Counted from the stretch's first letter, positions 8,577 through 22,335 are shown. The stretch: 64,000 nucleotides of DNA from Luteipulveratus halotolerans (GCF_001247745.1 NZ_LAIR01000002.1:1488001-1552000); one strand, 5' to 3'. The notes: generated by a model not told the origin, from the sequence alone. Numbers and translations: made by a program.

Positions 8577-8766
8577 CGGGGGCCTCCCGGAGGTCGACGG
8601 GACCGGTCGCACACGCGCCGGCTGACGCCGGGAGGTGACCCGGCGTCGTACCACCCTAAGGACCTGTCCCGTCCCGCGGAGCGGTGGTCCGCAGAACGTG
8701 TCGCGGTGCCTCGTTAGGATGGCGCGACGCCCAGCACCAGAGGTCCCAGCCGATGGAGGCACCCAC
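8577..8766. promoter_or_regulatory. Divergent PAC2/metH regulatory region
   Basis: On the minus strand TAGGGT (8653-8658) is a -10 candidate for the PAC2 gene. A perfect 9-bp hairpin (GACGCCGGG 8624-8632, loop of six, CCCGGCGTC 8639-8647) would lie in its leader. On the plus strand TAGGAT (8715-8720) is a -10 candidate for metH, and GGAGG (8755-8759) is 7 bp from its GTG. I looked for SAM and cobalamin riboswitch motifs and did not recognise either. Confidence 0.5.
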
Positions 8767-12608
<3,842 letters not shown>

Positions 12609-12609
<1 letters not shown>

Positions 12610-13307
12610 TGGCTCTGAGCACGACACCGGCCGACCTCGAACCCGCCACCGGCGGCGCCCTGCCCGCAGCGGTGCTGTGGGACATGGACGGCACGATCGT
12701 CGACACCGAGCCGTTCTGGATCGAGGCCGAGCACCAGTTGGTGGAGTCCTACGGCGGCACCTCGACCGACGAGCTCGCGCACCAGTGCGTCGGCAACCCG
12801 TTGCTCGTCTCCGCGGCGATCATCCGCGACAACTCGCCGGTCACGCTGACGCCGGAGCAGATCGTCGACGTGCTCCTCGACGGCGTCGTACGCCGCATGC
12901 GCGAGCACGTGCCATGGCGACCGGGTGCACGCGAGCTGCTCGAATCCCTTGCAGCGCAACAGGTTCCGTGCGCACTGGTCACCATGTCCTACACCGTCTT
13001 CGCGCAGGTGCTGGTCGACGCACTTCCCGAGGGCACCTTCGCCGCCGTGGTGACGGGAGACGCCGTCACGCACGGCAAGCCGCACCCGGAGCCCTACCTC
13101 ACGGCCGCTGCACAGCTCGGCGTCGAGCCGGGGGAGTGCGTGGCGATCGAGGACTCGCCCCCGGGCGTGCGCTCGGCGGTGGCGGCCGGCGTACCCACGC
13201 TCGCGGTGCCGCACGTCGTACGAGTGCCGGTCCTCGACGGCGCCACCCACGTCGACACCCTGCAGGGCCTGACTCCCGCCGACCTGCGACGCATCGTTCT
13301 GCAGTAG
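12609..13307 (+). CDS. HAD-superfamily phosphatase/phosphoglucomutase-like hydrolase
   Basis: The 232-aa protein starts at an ATG that shares its A with the metH TGA stop, so translation is probably coupled. HAD motifs are clear: DMDGT (Asp25 nucleophile, Asp27), the VTMSYT motif II, Lys in HGKPHPEPY, and EDSPPGVRSA (motif IV). The cap is the small helical type found in beta-phosphoglucomutase and related phosphatases. The substrate is unknown; pairing with metH may mean only shared transcription. Confidence 0.9.
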
Positions 13308-13320
13308 TCGCCGGGCCACG

Positions 13321-13878
13321 TCACAGCGATCTGGCCTGACTGAACGCCTCGTCGAGGCACTTTACGAGGCCGGGTGCTCGCCCAGGGCCGGTCCATCGCC
13401 GGAAGGCGACCTGGAACGCACCGATGGCCGTCGCCGCCGCGATCTGTGCGATGTCGTCCGGCACGTCACGTCCGCGCAGCGCCGATGCGACCGCAGACGT
13501 CCATGCCTCCATCTTGAGCAGCTCGCGTTCCCGGAGGCTGGCGGTCGCCGCCAGGACCCGTGACCGCTGCCGGGCGCGATCGCGTGGCTGATCACCGAGC
13601 GCCTCCGCGAGCGTGGTCAGGCCGACCTGTGCGGCACGGAGGGCGGACGCGTCTTCCGGGGCTGCTGTCACGGCGGTGCTGAGCTGCTCGGTCAGATCCC
13701 CGAACGTGCCGAACAGCACCTCGCGCTTGTCGGTGAAGTGGCGATAGTAGGTGCGTTCGGTGACCCCCGCTCGAGCTGCGATCTCGGCGACGTTCGTCTG
13801 GTCGTAGCCCTGCTCGTCGAACAGGTCGAGGGCCGACTGCACCAGCCGGTCCTGGGCACCGGGACTCCACCGTGGCAT
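13321..13878 (-). CDS. TetR family transcriptional repressor
   Basis: The 185-aa protein has an N-terminal TetR helix-turn-helix (about residues 8-55: ALDLFDEQGYDQTNVAEIAARAGV then TERTYYRHFTDKREVLF) and a C-terminal ligand-binding helical domain. The ATG at 13878 is preferred to one at 13884 because TAGAGT (13886-13891) lies 7 bp upstream, with TTGATG (13909-13914) at the proper 17-bp distance as the -35. It is divergent from a reductase gene and two palindromic boxes lie between them, so it very probably represses both genes. The inducing ligand is unknown. Confidence 0.93.
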   Translation of the reverse strand: MPRWSPGAQDRLVQSALDLFDEQGYDQTNVAEIAARAGVTERTYYRHFTDKREVLFGTFGDLTEQLSTAVTAAPEDASALRAAQVGLTTLAEALGDQPRDRARQRSRVLAATASLRERELLKMEAWTSAVASALRGRDVPDDIAQIAAATAIGAFQVAFRRWTGPGRAPGLVKCLDEAFSQARSL

Positions 13879-13885
13879 AACCATC

Positions 13886-13945
13886 ACTCTAGCGATGACA
13901 GGTACTGACATCAAAGGCTAGGCTGCTTCATGTCAGGAACTGACG
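13886..13945. promoter_or_regulatory. Divergent promoters with two TetR-type operator boxes
   Basis: Two near-identical palindromes, TGACAGGTACTGACA (13896-13910) and TGTCAGGAACTGACG (13931-13945), have centres 35 bp apart. Box 1 lies in the spacer of the tetR promoter (TTGATG 13909-13914, N17, TAGAGT 13886-13891 on the minus strand). It also overlaps the likely -35 (ATGACA, 13895-13900) of the reductase promoter, whose -10 is TAGGCT (13919-13924). Box 2 lies just downstream of that -10. Confidence 0.8.
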
Positions 13946-13967
13946 TGACGAGAGAAGGGCACAGAAG

Positions 13968-14864
13968 ATGCATGTCTTCGTCACGGGAGCCTCCGGTTGG
14001 ATCGGCTCCGCCACCATCACCGAGCTCCTCGCGGCCGGCCACGAGGTCACTGGTCTGGCTCGCACAGCTGCCTCCGCTGACCGGGTCGCGGCCGCGGGCG
14101 CCAAGGTTCACCACGGTGACCTCGACGACCTGGACAGCATTCGCGCCGGGGCCGACGCTGCCGACGGCGTCATCCATCTGGCGTTCAAGCACGACTTCGA
14201 TGCCTACGAGAGCGCCGGCCGCACGGCCGCCGACGTGGTCGACACGCTCGGTACGACGCTGGCCGGCAGCGACCGGCCGTTGCTGGTGGCGTCCGGGCTG
14301 GTCGGGCTCGCCTCCGGACGCCCGGCCACCGAGGCCGACCCGTCGCCCTTCGTCGGACGTGACTCGTTGCGCGGTGGCTCGGAGAACCTGGCGCTCGCGT
14401 TCGCCGAGAAGGGCGTGCGCAGTGTCGCCCTCCGGTTCGCGGCGTCTGTCCACGGCGCGGGCGACCAAGGCTTCGTCGCCACGCTCGCCCAGCTGGCACG
14501 CAAGCGTGGTGCGTCGGCGTACATCGGCGACGGATCCGGAGTCTGGCCGGCCGCCCACATCACCGACATCGCCCGGATGAACGTCCTCGCCCTGGAGAAG
14601 GCACCGGCCGGCTCGGTGCTCCATGGAGTCGCCGAACAGGGAGTCGCCACGCGCGAGATCGCGCAGGCTCTCGGTGGGGCCATCGGCGTGCCCACGGAGT
14701 CGCTCGACGCCGAGAAGGCGGGCGAGGAGCTCGGCTGGATCGCACGGTTCTTCGCAGCCGACGCACCGAGCGCGTCCGCGCACACTCGTGAGCTGCTCGG
14801 CTGGACCCCGAGCGGCCCCACCCTGCTCGAGGACATCAAGGCGGGGCACTACCCGGGTCAGTGA
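13968..14864 (+). CDS. NAD(P)-dependent SDR/epimerase-like reductase
   Basis: The 298-aa protein has an N-terminal Rossmann motif GASGWIG (about residues 7-13) and VHHGDLDDLDS at the cofactor edge, as in atypical extended SDRs. The usual catalytic YxxxK is not evident: the equivalent segment reads SPFVGRDSLRGGSENLALAFAEKG, so it may bind the cofactor with altered catalysis, as in other TetR-paired members. The start follows AGAAGG. It is divergent from, and probably repressed by, the TetR gene. Such pairs often respond to reactive electrophiles, but that is inference. Confidence 0.9.
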   Translation: MHVFVTGASGWIGSATITELLAAGHEVTGLARTAASADRVAAAGAKVHHGDLDDLDSIRAGADAADGVIHLAFKHDFDAYESAGRTAADVVDTLGTTLAGSDRPLLVASGLVGLASGRPATEADPSPFVGRDSLRGGSENLALAFAEKGVRSVALRFAASVHGAGDQGFVATLAQLARKRGASAYIGDGSGVWPAAHITDIARMNVLALEKAPAGSVLHGVAEQGVATREIAQALGGAIGVPTESLDAEKAGEELGWIARFFAADAPSASAHTRELLGWTPSGPTLLEDIKAGHYPGQ

Positions 14865-14923
14865 CCGTGCTGACCGTGGCCGCGGTCAGGTGCAGGCTCA
14901 TCGCGAGCTCGCCGGCGTCGTAC

Positions 14924-14955
14924 GAGGTGAACGGGGCCGCAGCCCCGTTCACCTC
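14924..14955. terminator. Rho-independent-type hairpin after the reductase gene
   Basis: A perfect 14-bp stem (GAGGTGAACGGGGC 14924-14937, loop CGCA, complement 14942-14955) lies between two converging genes. It can act in both directions; no T-tract follows. Confidence 0.75.
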
Positions 14956-14966
14956 GGTCCGATCCG

Positions 14967-15007
14967 TCCGGGGTGGTCGTACGACTGATGCGTAGGACCA
15001 CCCCGGA
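14967..15007 (-). terminator. Terminator hairpin of the thiamine operon
   Basis: A perfect 12-bp stem (TCCGGGGTGGTC 14967-14978 and its complement 14996-15007, 17-nt loop) begins 4 bp past the thiC stop codon. With the hairpin at 14924-14955 it makes a double terminator between the operon and the converging reductase gene. Confidence 0.7.
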
Positions 15008-15011
15008 TCGG

Positions 15012-16720
<1,709 letters not shown>

Positions 16721-16724
<4 letters not shown>

Positions 16725-17362
16725 CGTGCAACCTCCTGTGGTGACGGGCGGGGGACATGGCTTCGTACGGCGGTGAGCAGCTCGTCGACGACGGCAGCCG
16801 GGTCGCGGGCTCGCATGACCGACCCCATGACGGCGACGCCGTGAGCACCGGCCGTGAGCACGTCCTCGACGTGGCGTGCCTCGACGCCGCCGAGCGCGAG
16901 GATCGGTGGCGCGCCGGGCACGGCCGCGCGGGCGCGCGTGAGGCCGGCTGCGCCGAGTGGTGGGCCGTAGCCCGGCTTGGACGCCGAGGAGTGCACGGGT
17001 GAGAACGTCACGTAGTCGCACCCGGTGACCCGAGCGGACGCGAGCTGGGCATGGTCGTGCACCGAACGGCCCAGCAAGGAGGGGCGCCGTCGCGGCTGTG
17101 GGTCGGACATGCGCAGATGTACGCCGTGCCCTCGCGCCGCTCGCGCACTGTCGCGTGCGATGAGGACACCGTTGCACCGGTCGAGATGGGTACGGATCGT
17201 GTCGGCCAGAGCGTCGTACGCCGCGGGGTCGAGATCGCGCTCGCGCAAGAACACCGCGCTCGCCCCCGCCGCGATGCACTCGGCCACGACGTCGGTGAGG
17301 CGACGACCACGGGGGACCTGGGTCCGGTCGGTCACCAGCAGCAGACGAGGCACAGGCCTCAT
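16721..17362 (-). CDS. thiE: Thiamine-phosphate synthase ThiE (possibly TenI-like)
   Basis: The 213-aa (beta/alpha)8 protein has the ThiE/TenI fold: LLLVTDR at the N-terminus, VFLRERDLD in place of the usual QLRDK, CDYVTFSPVHSSASKPGYGPPLG, and ILALGGVEARHVEDVLTAGAHGVAVMGSVM. ThiE couples the thiazole and pyrimidine phosphates. TenI tautomerases share this scaffold and the divergent LRERD and KPGYGPPLG segments leave that open. Context (thiG upstream, thiC downstream, ATGA overlaps at both ends) puts it in thiamine synthesis either way. Confidence 0.85.
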
Positions 17363-18126
17363 GTACCCATCACCCCGTCTGCGGGGGAGGACGCCTGCGC
17401 GAGGTGGCGGCGGGGGATACGACCGGCGAGGCGCGCGAGCCGGCCCGCCTCGACCGCGGCGCGCATCGCCCTGGCCATCACCTCGGGATGGCTCGCTCGG
17501 GTGACGGCCGAGGCCAGCAGCACAGCGTCGCAGCCGAGCTCCATGGCCAGCGCCGCGTCGGAGGCGGTCCCGATGCCGGCGTCGAGGATCACCGGGACAT
17601 CGACGGACTCACGCAGCAGCGAGATGGCGTGGGGGTTGCGGATGCCGAGACCACTGCCGATCGGGGAGCCCAGCGGCATCACGGCGACGCAACCGACGTC
17701 CTGGAGCCGACGAGCGACGAGCGGGTCGTCGGTGGTGTAGGGCAGGACGTCAAATCCCTTGTCCGCCAACGTCTCTGCGGCTTCGAGCAGCTCGACCACG
17801 TCGGGCAGCAGCGTGCGTTCGTCCGGGACGACCTCGACCTTCACCCACGTCGTGCCGAGCGACTCGCGGGCCAGCTCGGCGACCAGCACGGCCTCGCGTG
17901 CGGTGCGGCAGCCGGAGGTGTTGGGCAGCAGCTCGACAGGCAGGTCGAGCAGCTCCTGGGTCAGACCGTTGGCCACCGAACCTCCGGTCCGACGCATCGA
18001 CACGGTGACCACCTGCGTACCGGACGCCGCGACGGCGGCGCGCAGCGCGTCCGGGCTCGTCGCGCCACCGGACCCGAGCAGCAGTCGCGACGTCAGGGTG
18101 TGCTCGCCGAGGACCAGCGCGTCCAC
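17359..18126 (-). CDS. thiG: Thiazole synthase ThiG
   Basis: The 255-aa TIM-barrel enzyme condenses DXP, dehydroglycine and ThiS thiocarboxylate into the thiazole phosphate. It shows LLLGSGG near the start, TVSMRRTG, the Schiff-base Lys96 in TWVKVEVVPD, and PLGSPIGSGLGIRNP. The start is a GTG at 18126, 1 bp after the thiS stop; the longer upstream reading is the shadow of thiS. It overlaps thiE by an ATGA. Confidence 0.96.
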   Translation of the reverse strand: MDALVLGEHTLTSRLLLGSGGATSPDALRAAVAASGTQVVTVSMRRTGGSVANGLTQELLDLPVELLPNTSGCRTAREAVLVAELARESLGTTWVKVEVVPDERTLLPDVVELLEAAETLADKGFDVLPYTTDDPLVARRLQDVGCVAVMPLGSPIGSGLGIRNPHAISLLRESVDVPVILDAGIGTASDAALAMELGCDAVLLASAVTRASHPEVMARAMRAAVEAGRLARLAGRIPRRHLAQASSPADGVMGT

Positions 18127-18127
18127 A

Positions 18128-18328
18128 TCAACCGCCCTGCATGGGGGAGACGATCTCCACCACGGAGCCCGGCGCGAGCGGTGTGCGCTCCCAGGACTCG
18201 CGGTGCACGACGGTGCCGTCGAGCGCGACGGCGATGCCGGCACGTGACTCGCCCAGCTGAGTCAGCAGGTCGGCGACGGTCGAGCCGGGGCTGTGGTCCT
18301 GCTCGAGTCCGTTGACGATGACGGTCAT
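18128..18328 (-). CDS. thiS: Sulfur carrier protein ThiS
   Basis: The 66-aa ubiquitin-like protein begins MTVIVNGLEQ and ends MQGG. The terminal Gly-Gly is where the thiocarboxylate forms before sulfur is passed to ThiG. It is sandwiched between thiO and thiG with a 4-bp ATGA overlap at its start. No thiF or moeB-type adenylating enzyme is in this window, so ThiS activation must be encoded elsewhere. Confidence 0.95.
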   Translation of the reverse strand: MTVIVNGLEQDHSPGSTVADLLTQLGESRAGIAVALDGTVVHRESWERTPLAPGSVVEIVSPMQGG

Positions 18329-19449
18329 GAGGCCTGGTCTCCTCGGTCGTGGTGGCGGATGGGCGAGAGCTGCGCGGTGAGCGCGGGTGACTCGTGGGCG
18401 AGGACACCGCGTACGACGGCCAGCGCCGTGGCGGGTGCGAGCAGGTAGCCGTGGCGGTAGTGGCCCGTCGCAGCGACCAGGCCCTCGCGGGCCGGGCCGA
18501 GGTACGGCGCGTTGTCGGGTGTGCCGGGGCGGAGCCCGACATCGTGAGAGACGATCTCGGCGTCGCGCAGCTCGGGCACGAGCAGCGTGGCCGCACGGAG
18601 CAGGTCGAGCGCAGCCCGTACGGAACGGTCCGTGTCGAAGCCGCAGTCGACACTGCTGGCCCCGAGCACGATCTCGCCGTGCCTGCGGGGGACGACGTAG
18701 ATCTCGACCCCGTCGACCCGGGCGCGCAGCGTGTGGGTGACAACGGGGTAGGGCACGCGCAGGCGCAGCAGCTCACCCTTCACCGGCCGTACCGGCAGGT
18801 CGACGCCTGCACCGGACGCGATGTCGTTGCTGTGCGCGCCTGCAGCCAGGACGACGCAGTCGTATCGCTCCTCACCCAGCGAGGACGAGACACCCACGAC
18901 CCGATCAGCGTGGCACGCAAGCTGCACACGGTCGGCGTTGATCCGAACGCCGTTGTGGCGCAACGCCTTTCGCAGGGCGGCGAGCACGGCAGTGGTGTCG
19001 ACGCTCAGGTCGCCGGGCAGGTGGGCGGCGCCCTTCACGCTGCGCAGGACCGCCGGTTCGAGCGCGCGCAGAGCGGCGCGGTCGAGGCGTCTGTACGGCG
19101 TGCCGTGGTCGCGCAACCGCTGCTCGTGCCGCTCGAGCTCACTCACCTCGTCGAGGTCGTGCGCGATCAGCAGGGTGCCTTCGGTGCGCAGGCCGACGTC
19201 GATACCCGAGTCGGCCTCGAGCCGGGCGGCGAGGTCGGGCCACAGCCGTACGCACTCCGCCCCGACGCGGTAGAGCTCGGACTCACCGTCGGTGAGCTCA
19301 GAGCCGGGCGCGAGCATGCCCGCTGCAACCGGGGATGCTGCACCGCGGTCGTCGGCGTCGTACACCACGACCTCGACGCCCGCGGACGTCAGGGCCCACG
19401 CGCTGACCAGGCCGGACACACCGGCGCCGATGACGGCGACGCGTGTCAT
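18325..19449 (-). CDS. thiO: Glycine oxidase ThiO
   Basis: The 374-aa FAD-dependent amine oxidase has the dinucleotide-binding GAGVSGLVSAWAL near residue 8, EGTLLIAHD, the PVKGELLRLR segment and the C-terminal GLRPGTPDNAPYLG...ATGHYRHGYLLAPATA typical of ThiO. It supplies dehydroglycine for the thiazole. It is the first gene of the operon, with about 125 nt of leader between it and the TPP riboswitch. Its start has only a weak purine stretch (GAGCAGG) upstream, which fits translational control. Confidence 0.94.
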   Translation of the reverse strand: MTRVAVIGAGVSGLVSAWALTSAGVEVVVYDADDRGAASPVAAGMLAPGSELTDGESELYRVGAECVRLWPDLAARLEADSGIDVGLRTEGTLLIAHDLDEVSELERHEQRLRDHGTPYRRLDRAALRALEPAVLRSVKGAAHLPGDLSVDTTAVLAALRKALRHNGVRINADRVQLACHADRVVGVSSSLGEERYDCVVLAAGAHSNDIASGAGVDLPVRPVKGELLRLRVPYPVVTHTLRARVDGVEIYVVPRRHGEIVLGASSVDCGFDTDRSVRAALDLLRAATLLVPELRDAEIVSHDVGLRPGTPDNAPYLGPAREGLVAATGHYRHGYLLAPATALAVVRGVLAHESPALTAQLSPIRHHDRGDQAS

Positions 19450-19473
19450 CGCGCGGACCTGCTCGGGCTCACG

Positions 19474-19503
19474 CGCCGATGGCGCACCCTTTGCGGATCG
19501 GCG
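19474..19503 (-). promoter_or_regulatory. Hairpin in the thiO leader, candidate expression platform
   Basis: A 7-bp inverted repeat (CGCCGAT 19474-19480 with ATCGGCG 19497-19503) lies between the TPP aptamer and the thiO start codon. It is short and has no U-run, so if it matters it would act on translation rather than by termination. Confidence 0.3.
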
Positions 19504-19573
19504 TCGTCCGGCCGGCAGGCGGCGACGGCGGCATGAGGGGTGGGGAGGAATGCGTACGACACCGCTGGGCTTC

Positions 19574-19663
19574 TCCTTGCGCCGGCATGACCCGGATCAA
19601 GTGGCAACGGTCGGGGCCGCGTCAGCCCCCTCTCAGCCCGGTGCGCCGGACTCCCGCGAAGGA
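19574..19663 (-). promoter_or_regulatory. TPP (thi-box) riboswitch
   Basis: Read on the minus strand, the aptamer starts with TCCTT (19659-19663), which pairs with AAGGA (19574-19578) as P1. It contains GCGGGAGTCC, the pyrimidine-sensor CTGAGA (19631-19636), and CTTGATCCGGGTCATGCCGG followed by CGCAAGG, matching the conserved TPP-sensor core. A -10 candidate TACGGT (19672-19677) puts the transcript start at about 19665, just before P1. It should lower thiOSGEC expression when TPP is plentiful. The 363-bp gene-free stretch 19450-19812 is accounted for by this leader plus a terminator. Confidence 0.93.
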
Positions 19664-19671
19664 CAGGCCCG

Positions 19672-19677
19672 ACCGTA
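19672..19677 (-). promoter_or_regulatory. -10 element of the thiamine operon promoter
   Basis: TACGGT on the minus strand is 8 bp before the first paired base of the riboswitch. No good -35 is visible. Confidence 0.45.
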
Positions 19678-19747
19678 GCAGCACGCGGGAGCCGCTGGGG
19701 CGCCTGTGCCTCAGACCCATCGATCCACGCTCGACGTCCGGGCATGA

Positions 19748-19783
19748 CTGAGGGGTGGACATCCTCAGATGCCCACCCCTCAG
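19748..19783 (-). terminator. Terminator hairpin after the surface-protein gene
   Basis: An 11-bp perfect stem (CTGAGGGGTGG 19748-19758 and complement 19773-19783) lies 30 bp past the stop of the minus-strand surface protein and just upstream of the thi promoter, insulating the two. Confidence 0.7.
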
Positions 19784-19812
19784 GCCTGGTCGGCCGCGCG
19801 GGCCGTCGTAGG

Positions 19813-20607
19813 TCAGTCGGTCAGACGACGACGCATGGCGTAGCCACCACCGACGACCAGGCCGAGACCGATGATGCCGGCCGCGACGAGCGTGGTGTTG
19901 GAGTCACCGGCCTGCTTGAGGTAGTCGGTCTGCACGGGCGGACCGCTCGGGTTGTCCGTGCCACCGGGAGGCGGCGTCATCGTGCTGCCCGGAGTGGACG
20001 GCGTGTCGGTGGGCGTGTCCGTGCCGCCGGGAGGAGTGGACGAGGAGGACGACGTGCCGCTGGTGGACGGCTCGGTGCTGGTCGAGCTGGACGACGGCGG
20101 CTCGCTCGGCTCCGTGGAGGTGGAGCTGGTGGGCGGCTCGGTCGGCTCGTCCTTGCACTTGATCTTGAGGACCTTCGACTTGGCCTTGCGACCCGGGTCG
20201 GTGCCGAACTTCTTGTCGAGGGTGGCCTTGTAGTGGCCGTTCTCGAGGGTGAGTCCGTCGGTCTCACCGTTGGAGTCGTCGTTGATGTAGACGGTGCTGC
20301 CGTTGCCGTCAGCGTCGGTCTCGAGGTGCACGACCACCGTCTGCGTGGCGTCGGAGTCGCCGCCCTGCGGCTTGATGGTGATGTCGCCCGACTGGTTGGG
20401 GTCGAGACCGAAGGCCTCGAAGTTGAACTTGCACACCTTCGGGTCGTTGCTCGGCGTGCCGTCCGGAGTGCCCAGCTCGTGCACCTTGAGGGTGCCGTTG
20501 TTGCCGGGAGGTGCGGCGACGGCGCTGGTGGCGGCGACGACGCCGACCCCGAGGCCGGCGGTGAGACTGAGTGCGACGATGGCGCTTCGTGTCCGTGCGG
20601 TGGTCAC
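19813..20607 (-). CDS. Membrane-anchored surface protein with Ser/Thr/Pro-rich stalk
   Basis: The protein is 264 aa. A signal peptide (residues 1-32, ending VAA) is followed by a globular domain (about 35-155). A low-complexity Pro/Ser/Thr/Glu stalk (about 155-225) leads to a C-terminal membrane helix (AAGIIGLGLVVGGGYAM) and a basic RRRLTD tail. This is the plan of a wall-spanning protein anchored from outside, but no LPXTG-type sortase motif is present. The GTG start follows AAGGGGAT. The 209 bp upstream include an unusual AT-rich run (about 20760-20790) that may hold its promoter. Function unknown. Confidence 0.8.
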   Translation of the reverse strand: MTTARTRSAIVALSLTAGLGVGVVAATSAVAAPPGNNGTLKVHELGTPDGTPSNDPKVCKFNFEAFGLDPNQSGDITIKPQGGDSDATQTVVVHLETDADGNGSTVYINDDSNGETDGLTLENGHYKATLDKKFGTDPGRKAKSKVLKIKCKDEPTEPPTSSTSTEPSEPPSSSSTSTEPSTSGTSSSSSTPPGGTDTPTDTPSTPGSTMTPPPGGTDNPSGPPVQTDYLKQAGDSNTTLVAAGIIGLGLVVGGGYAMRRRLTD

Positions 20608-20816
20608 GTCAGATCCCCTTCAGCAGGTGCAGACGTCAGGCGCCTGCGAACGACAGATGTGGTGGAACCCCGTCGGTCGCGCCTCCCGCATGCGCAGACC
20701 GGTAACGGCAGCAGTCTGACCGCTGGTGAACCCGCTTGGGGCGTGACCGGCGAAGTCAAGGAATTTGCGAAAAAATTACTCGAATCGGGGACATCGCAGA
20801 CCAAGTGCGCTACGGC

Positions 20817-21470
20817 TCAGCCCTTGCCTGACTCAGCCGTGAACACCAGCAGATAATCGCCCGCCAGGTCGTCGAGCGGGTGGTCCCAGCAGACGACGAC
20901 GTCCTGTCGCAGGCGGGCGACGCGAGCGACGGCCCTTCCGACGTCCCAGGCGAGTGGTGTGAAGTGGTCGGGCGTGGCGATGTTGGCGACGTTGAGCACG
21001 AGGTGTCCCTCGGGCGTCAGCAGGTCGACCGCCTGGCGCATCACGTCGGTGAGGTCGGCCAGATAGGCGTCATAGCCCGCGCCGTCGCGTTCGTACGCCT
21101 GCAGCGGGTCCTCGGGATGATCGGTCGCGGTCATGTAGGGCGGTGAGCACAGGACCAGGTCGAACGGTCCGGTCACGAGCGTGCGCAGATCACGCGCATC
21201 TCCCTGGACGACCACGGGTCCCCGGACATGGCGCATGGCCGCGCACCGTTCGGGGAGCAGCTCGACACCGACCGCCGTACGGCCGAGCTCGTGGGCCACA
21301 CGCAGGGTCGTGCCGTAGCCGGCGAATGGGTCGAGCACCCGGTCGCCGGGACTGCTGAGGTCCTCGAGGACCGCGCGGACGACCGCCTCGGCGAAGTGGA
21401 TGTCCTCGTCGGCGTCGGGGTGTCGCTCGCGGAGCACGTCGGCGTGGCGGACGAAGACGTACGGGCGCAT
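20817..21470 (-). CDS. Solitary DNA methyltransferase
   Basis: The 217-aa protein has the SAM-binding motif I DPFAGYGTT (47-55) and the catalytic motif IV CSPPY (109-112 SPPY), as in amino-methylating (N4-cytosine or N6-adenine) DNA methyltransferases. No target-recognition domain of normal size and no restriction gene is nearby, so it is an orphan or possibly acts on RNA. It starts 22 bp after the RecB-type nuclease gene and is probably in the same operon. Confidence 0.8.
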   Translation of the reverse strand: MRPYVFVRHADVLRERHPDADEDIHFAEAVVRAVLEDLSSPGDRVLDPFAGYGTTLRVAHELGRTAVGVELLPERCAAMRHVRGPVVVQGDARDLRTLVTGPFDLVLCSPPYMTATDHPEDPLQAYERDGAGYDAYLADLTDVMRQAVDLLTPEGHLVLNVANIATPDHFTPLAWDVGRAVARVARLRQDVVVCWDHPLDDLAGDYLLVFTAESGKG

Positions 21471-21492
21471 GGGCCCGCGTCGCGGCCGAGGG

Positions 21493-22335
21493 TCAGTCAA
21501 CGGCCACCTCGGCCTGGCCGGCGCGCCGGGGGTCGAGCGCGAGGGTCGAGGAGTCCTCGGGCAGAGGAGGCGGAGTGCCGCCCCACTCGGGGCACAACGC
21601 CCGGTGGTCGCACCAGTCGCACAACCGGGACGTGCGGGGCCGCCAGTCGCCCGTGCGTGCTGCTCGCTCGATGGCCGCCCAGAGCGCCTTGATCTTGCGC
21701 TCGGTCGCGAGCAGGTCGGCCTCATCAGGCGCGTAGCGGATGAGCTCGCTGTTGCCGAGGTAGACCAGCTGGAGCATGCGCGGCACGACGCCGCGGGTGC
21801 GCCACAGCACCAGGGCGTAGAACTTCATCTGGAACAGGGCCTTGGCCTCGAACAGCTCCGACGGTGCGCGGCCGGTCTTGTAGTCGACGACGCGGATCTC
21901 ACCGGTGGGCGCGACGTCGAGGCGGTCGACGTAGCCGCGCAGGAGGAGGCCGTCTAGGTCGACCTCGACGTAGAGCTCGCGCTCAGCGGGCTCCAGGCGC
22001 GTGGGGTCCTCGAGCAGGAACCAGCGCTCCACCAGACGTGCTGCCTCCGCGACCCACGCGGCGTGCTCTGCAGCGTCCTCGCCGACCAGCTCGGACAGTG
22101 CCGGCTCGGCCTCGACCAGGGCCGCCCACTGCGGCTCGATCAGGTCGCGCGCCGCCTCGACGGTGCGCTCGGCTGCAGGGGCGTCGAACAGGCGCTCCAG
22201 CACGGAGTGGACCAGCGTGCCGCGGGCTGCGGCAGCACTCGGGGGCTCCGGCAGCCGGTCGATGACGCGGAACCGGTAGAGCAGTGGGCACTGCATGAAG
22301 TCCGCGGCGCGGCTGGGTGACAGTGCGGCGACCAT
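21493..22335 (-). CDS. RecB-family exonuclease (PD-(D/E)XK)
   Basis: The 280-aa protein has SPSRAADFMQCPLLYRFR at the N-terminus and RGTLVHSVLERLFD. The nuclease core is GYVDRLDV then VVDYKTG, and CDWCDHRALCPEW lies near the C-terminus. The Cys near residue 16 and the three C-terminal Cys match the 4Fe-4S arrangement of AddB/Cas4-like RecB nucleases. It is stand-alone, without helicase motifs. The start is placed at the ATG at 22335, not at 22365, because TACAGT (22343-22348) lies 7 bp upstream. It is probably co-transcribed with the methyltransferase. Confidence 0.92.
   Translation of the reverse strand: MVAALSPSRAADFMQCPLLYRFRVIDRLPEPPSAAAARGTLVHSVLERLFDAPAAERTVEAARDLIEPQWAALVEAEPALSELVGEDAAEHAAWVAEAARLVERWFLLEDPTRLEPAERELYVEVDLDGLLLRGYVDRLDVAPTGEIRVVDYKTGRAPSELFEAKALFQMKFYALVLWRTRGVVPRMLQLVYLGNSELIRYAPDEADLLATERKIKALWAAIERAARTGDWRPRTSRLCDWCDHRALCPEWGGTPPPLPEDSSTLALDPRRAGQAEVAVD

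Noticed and set aside
8577..8766. A SAM or cobalamin riboswitch upstream of metH
   Set aside because: Expected by function, but I found no B12 box or SAM-aptamer core; only a 9-bp hairpin on the other strand.
19813..20607. Sortase-anchored LPXTG protein
   Set aside because: The stalk, helix and basic tail fit, but no LPXTG-like motif precedes the helix.
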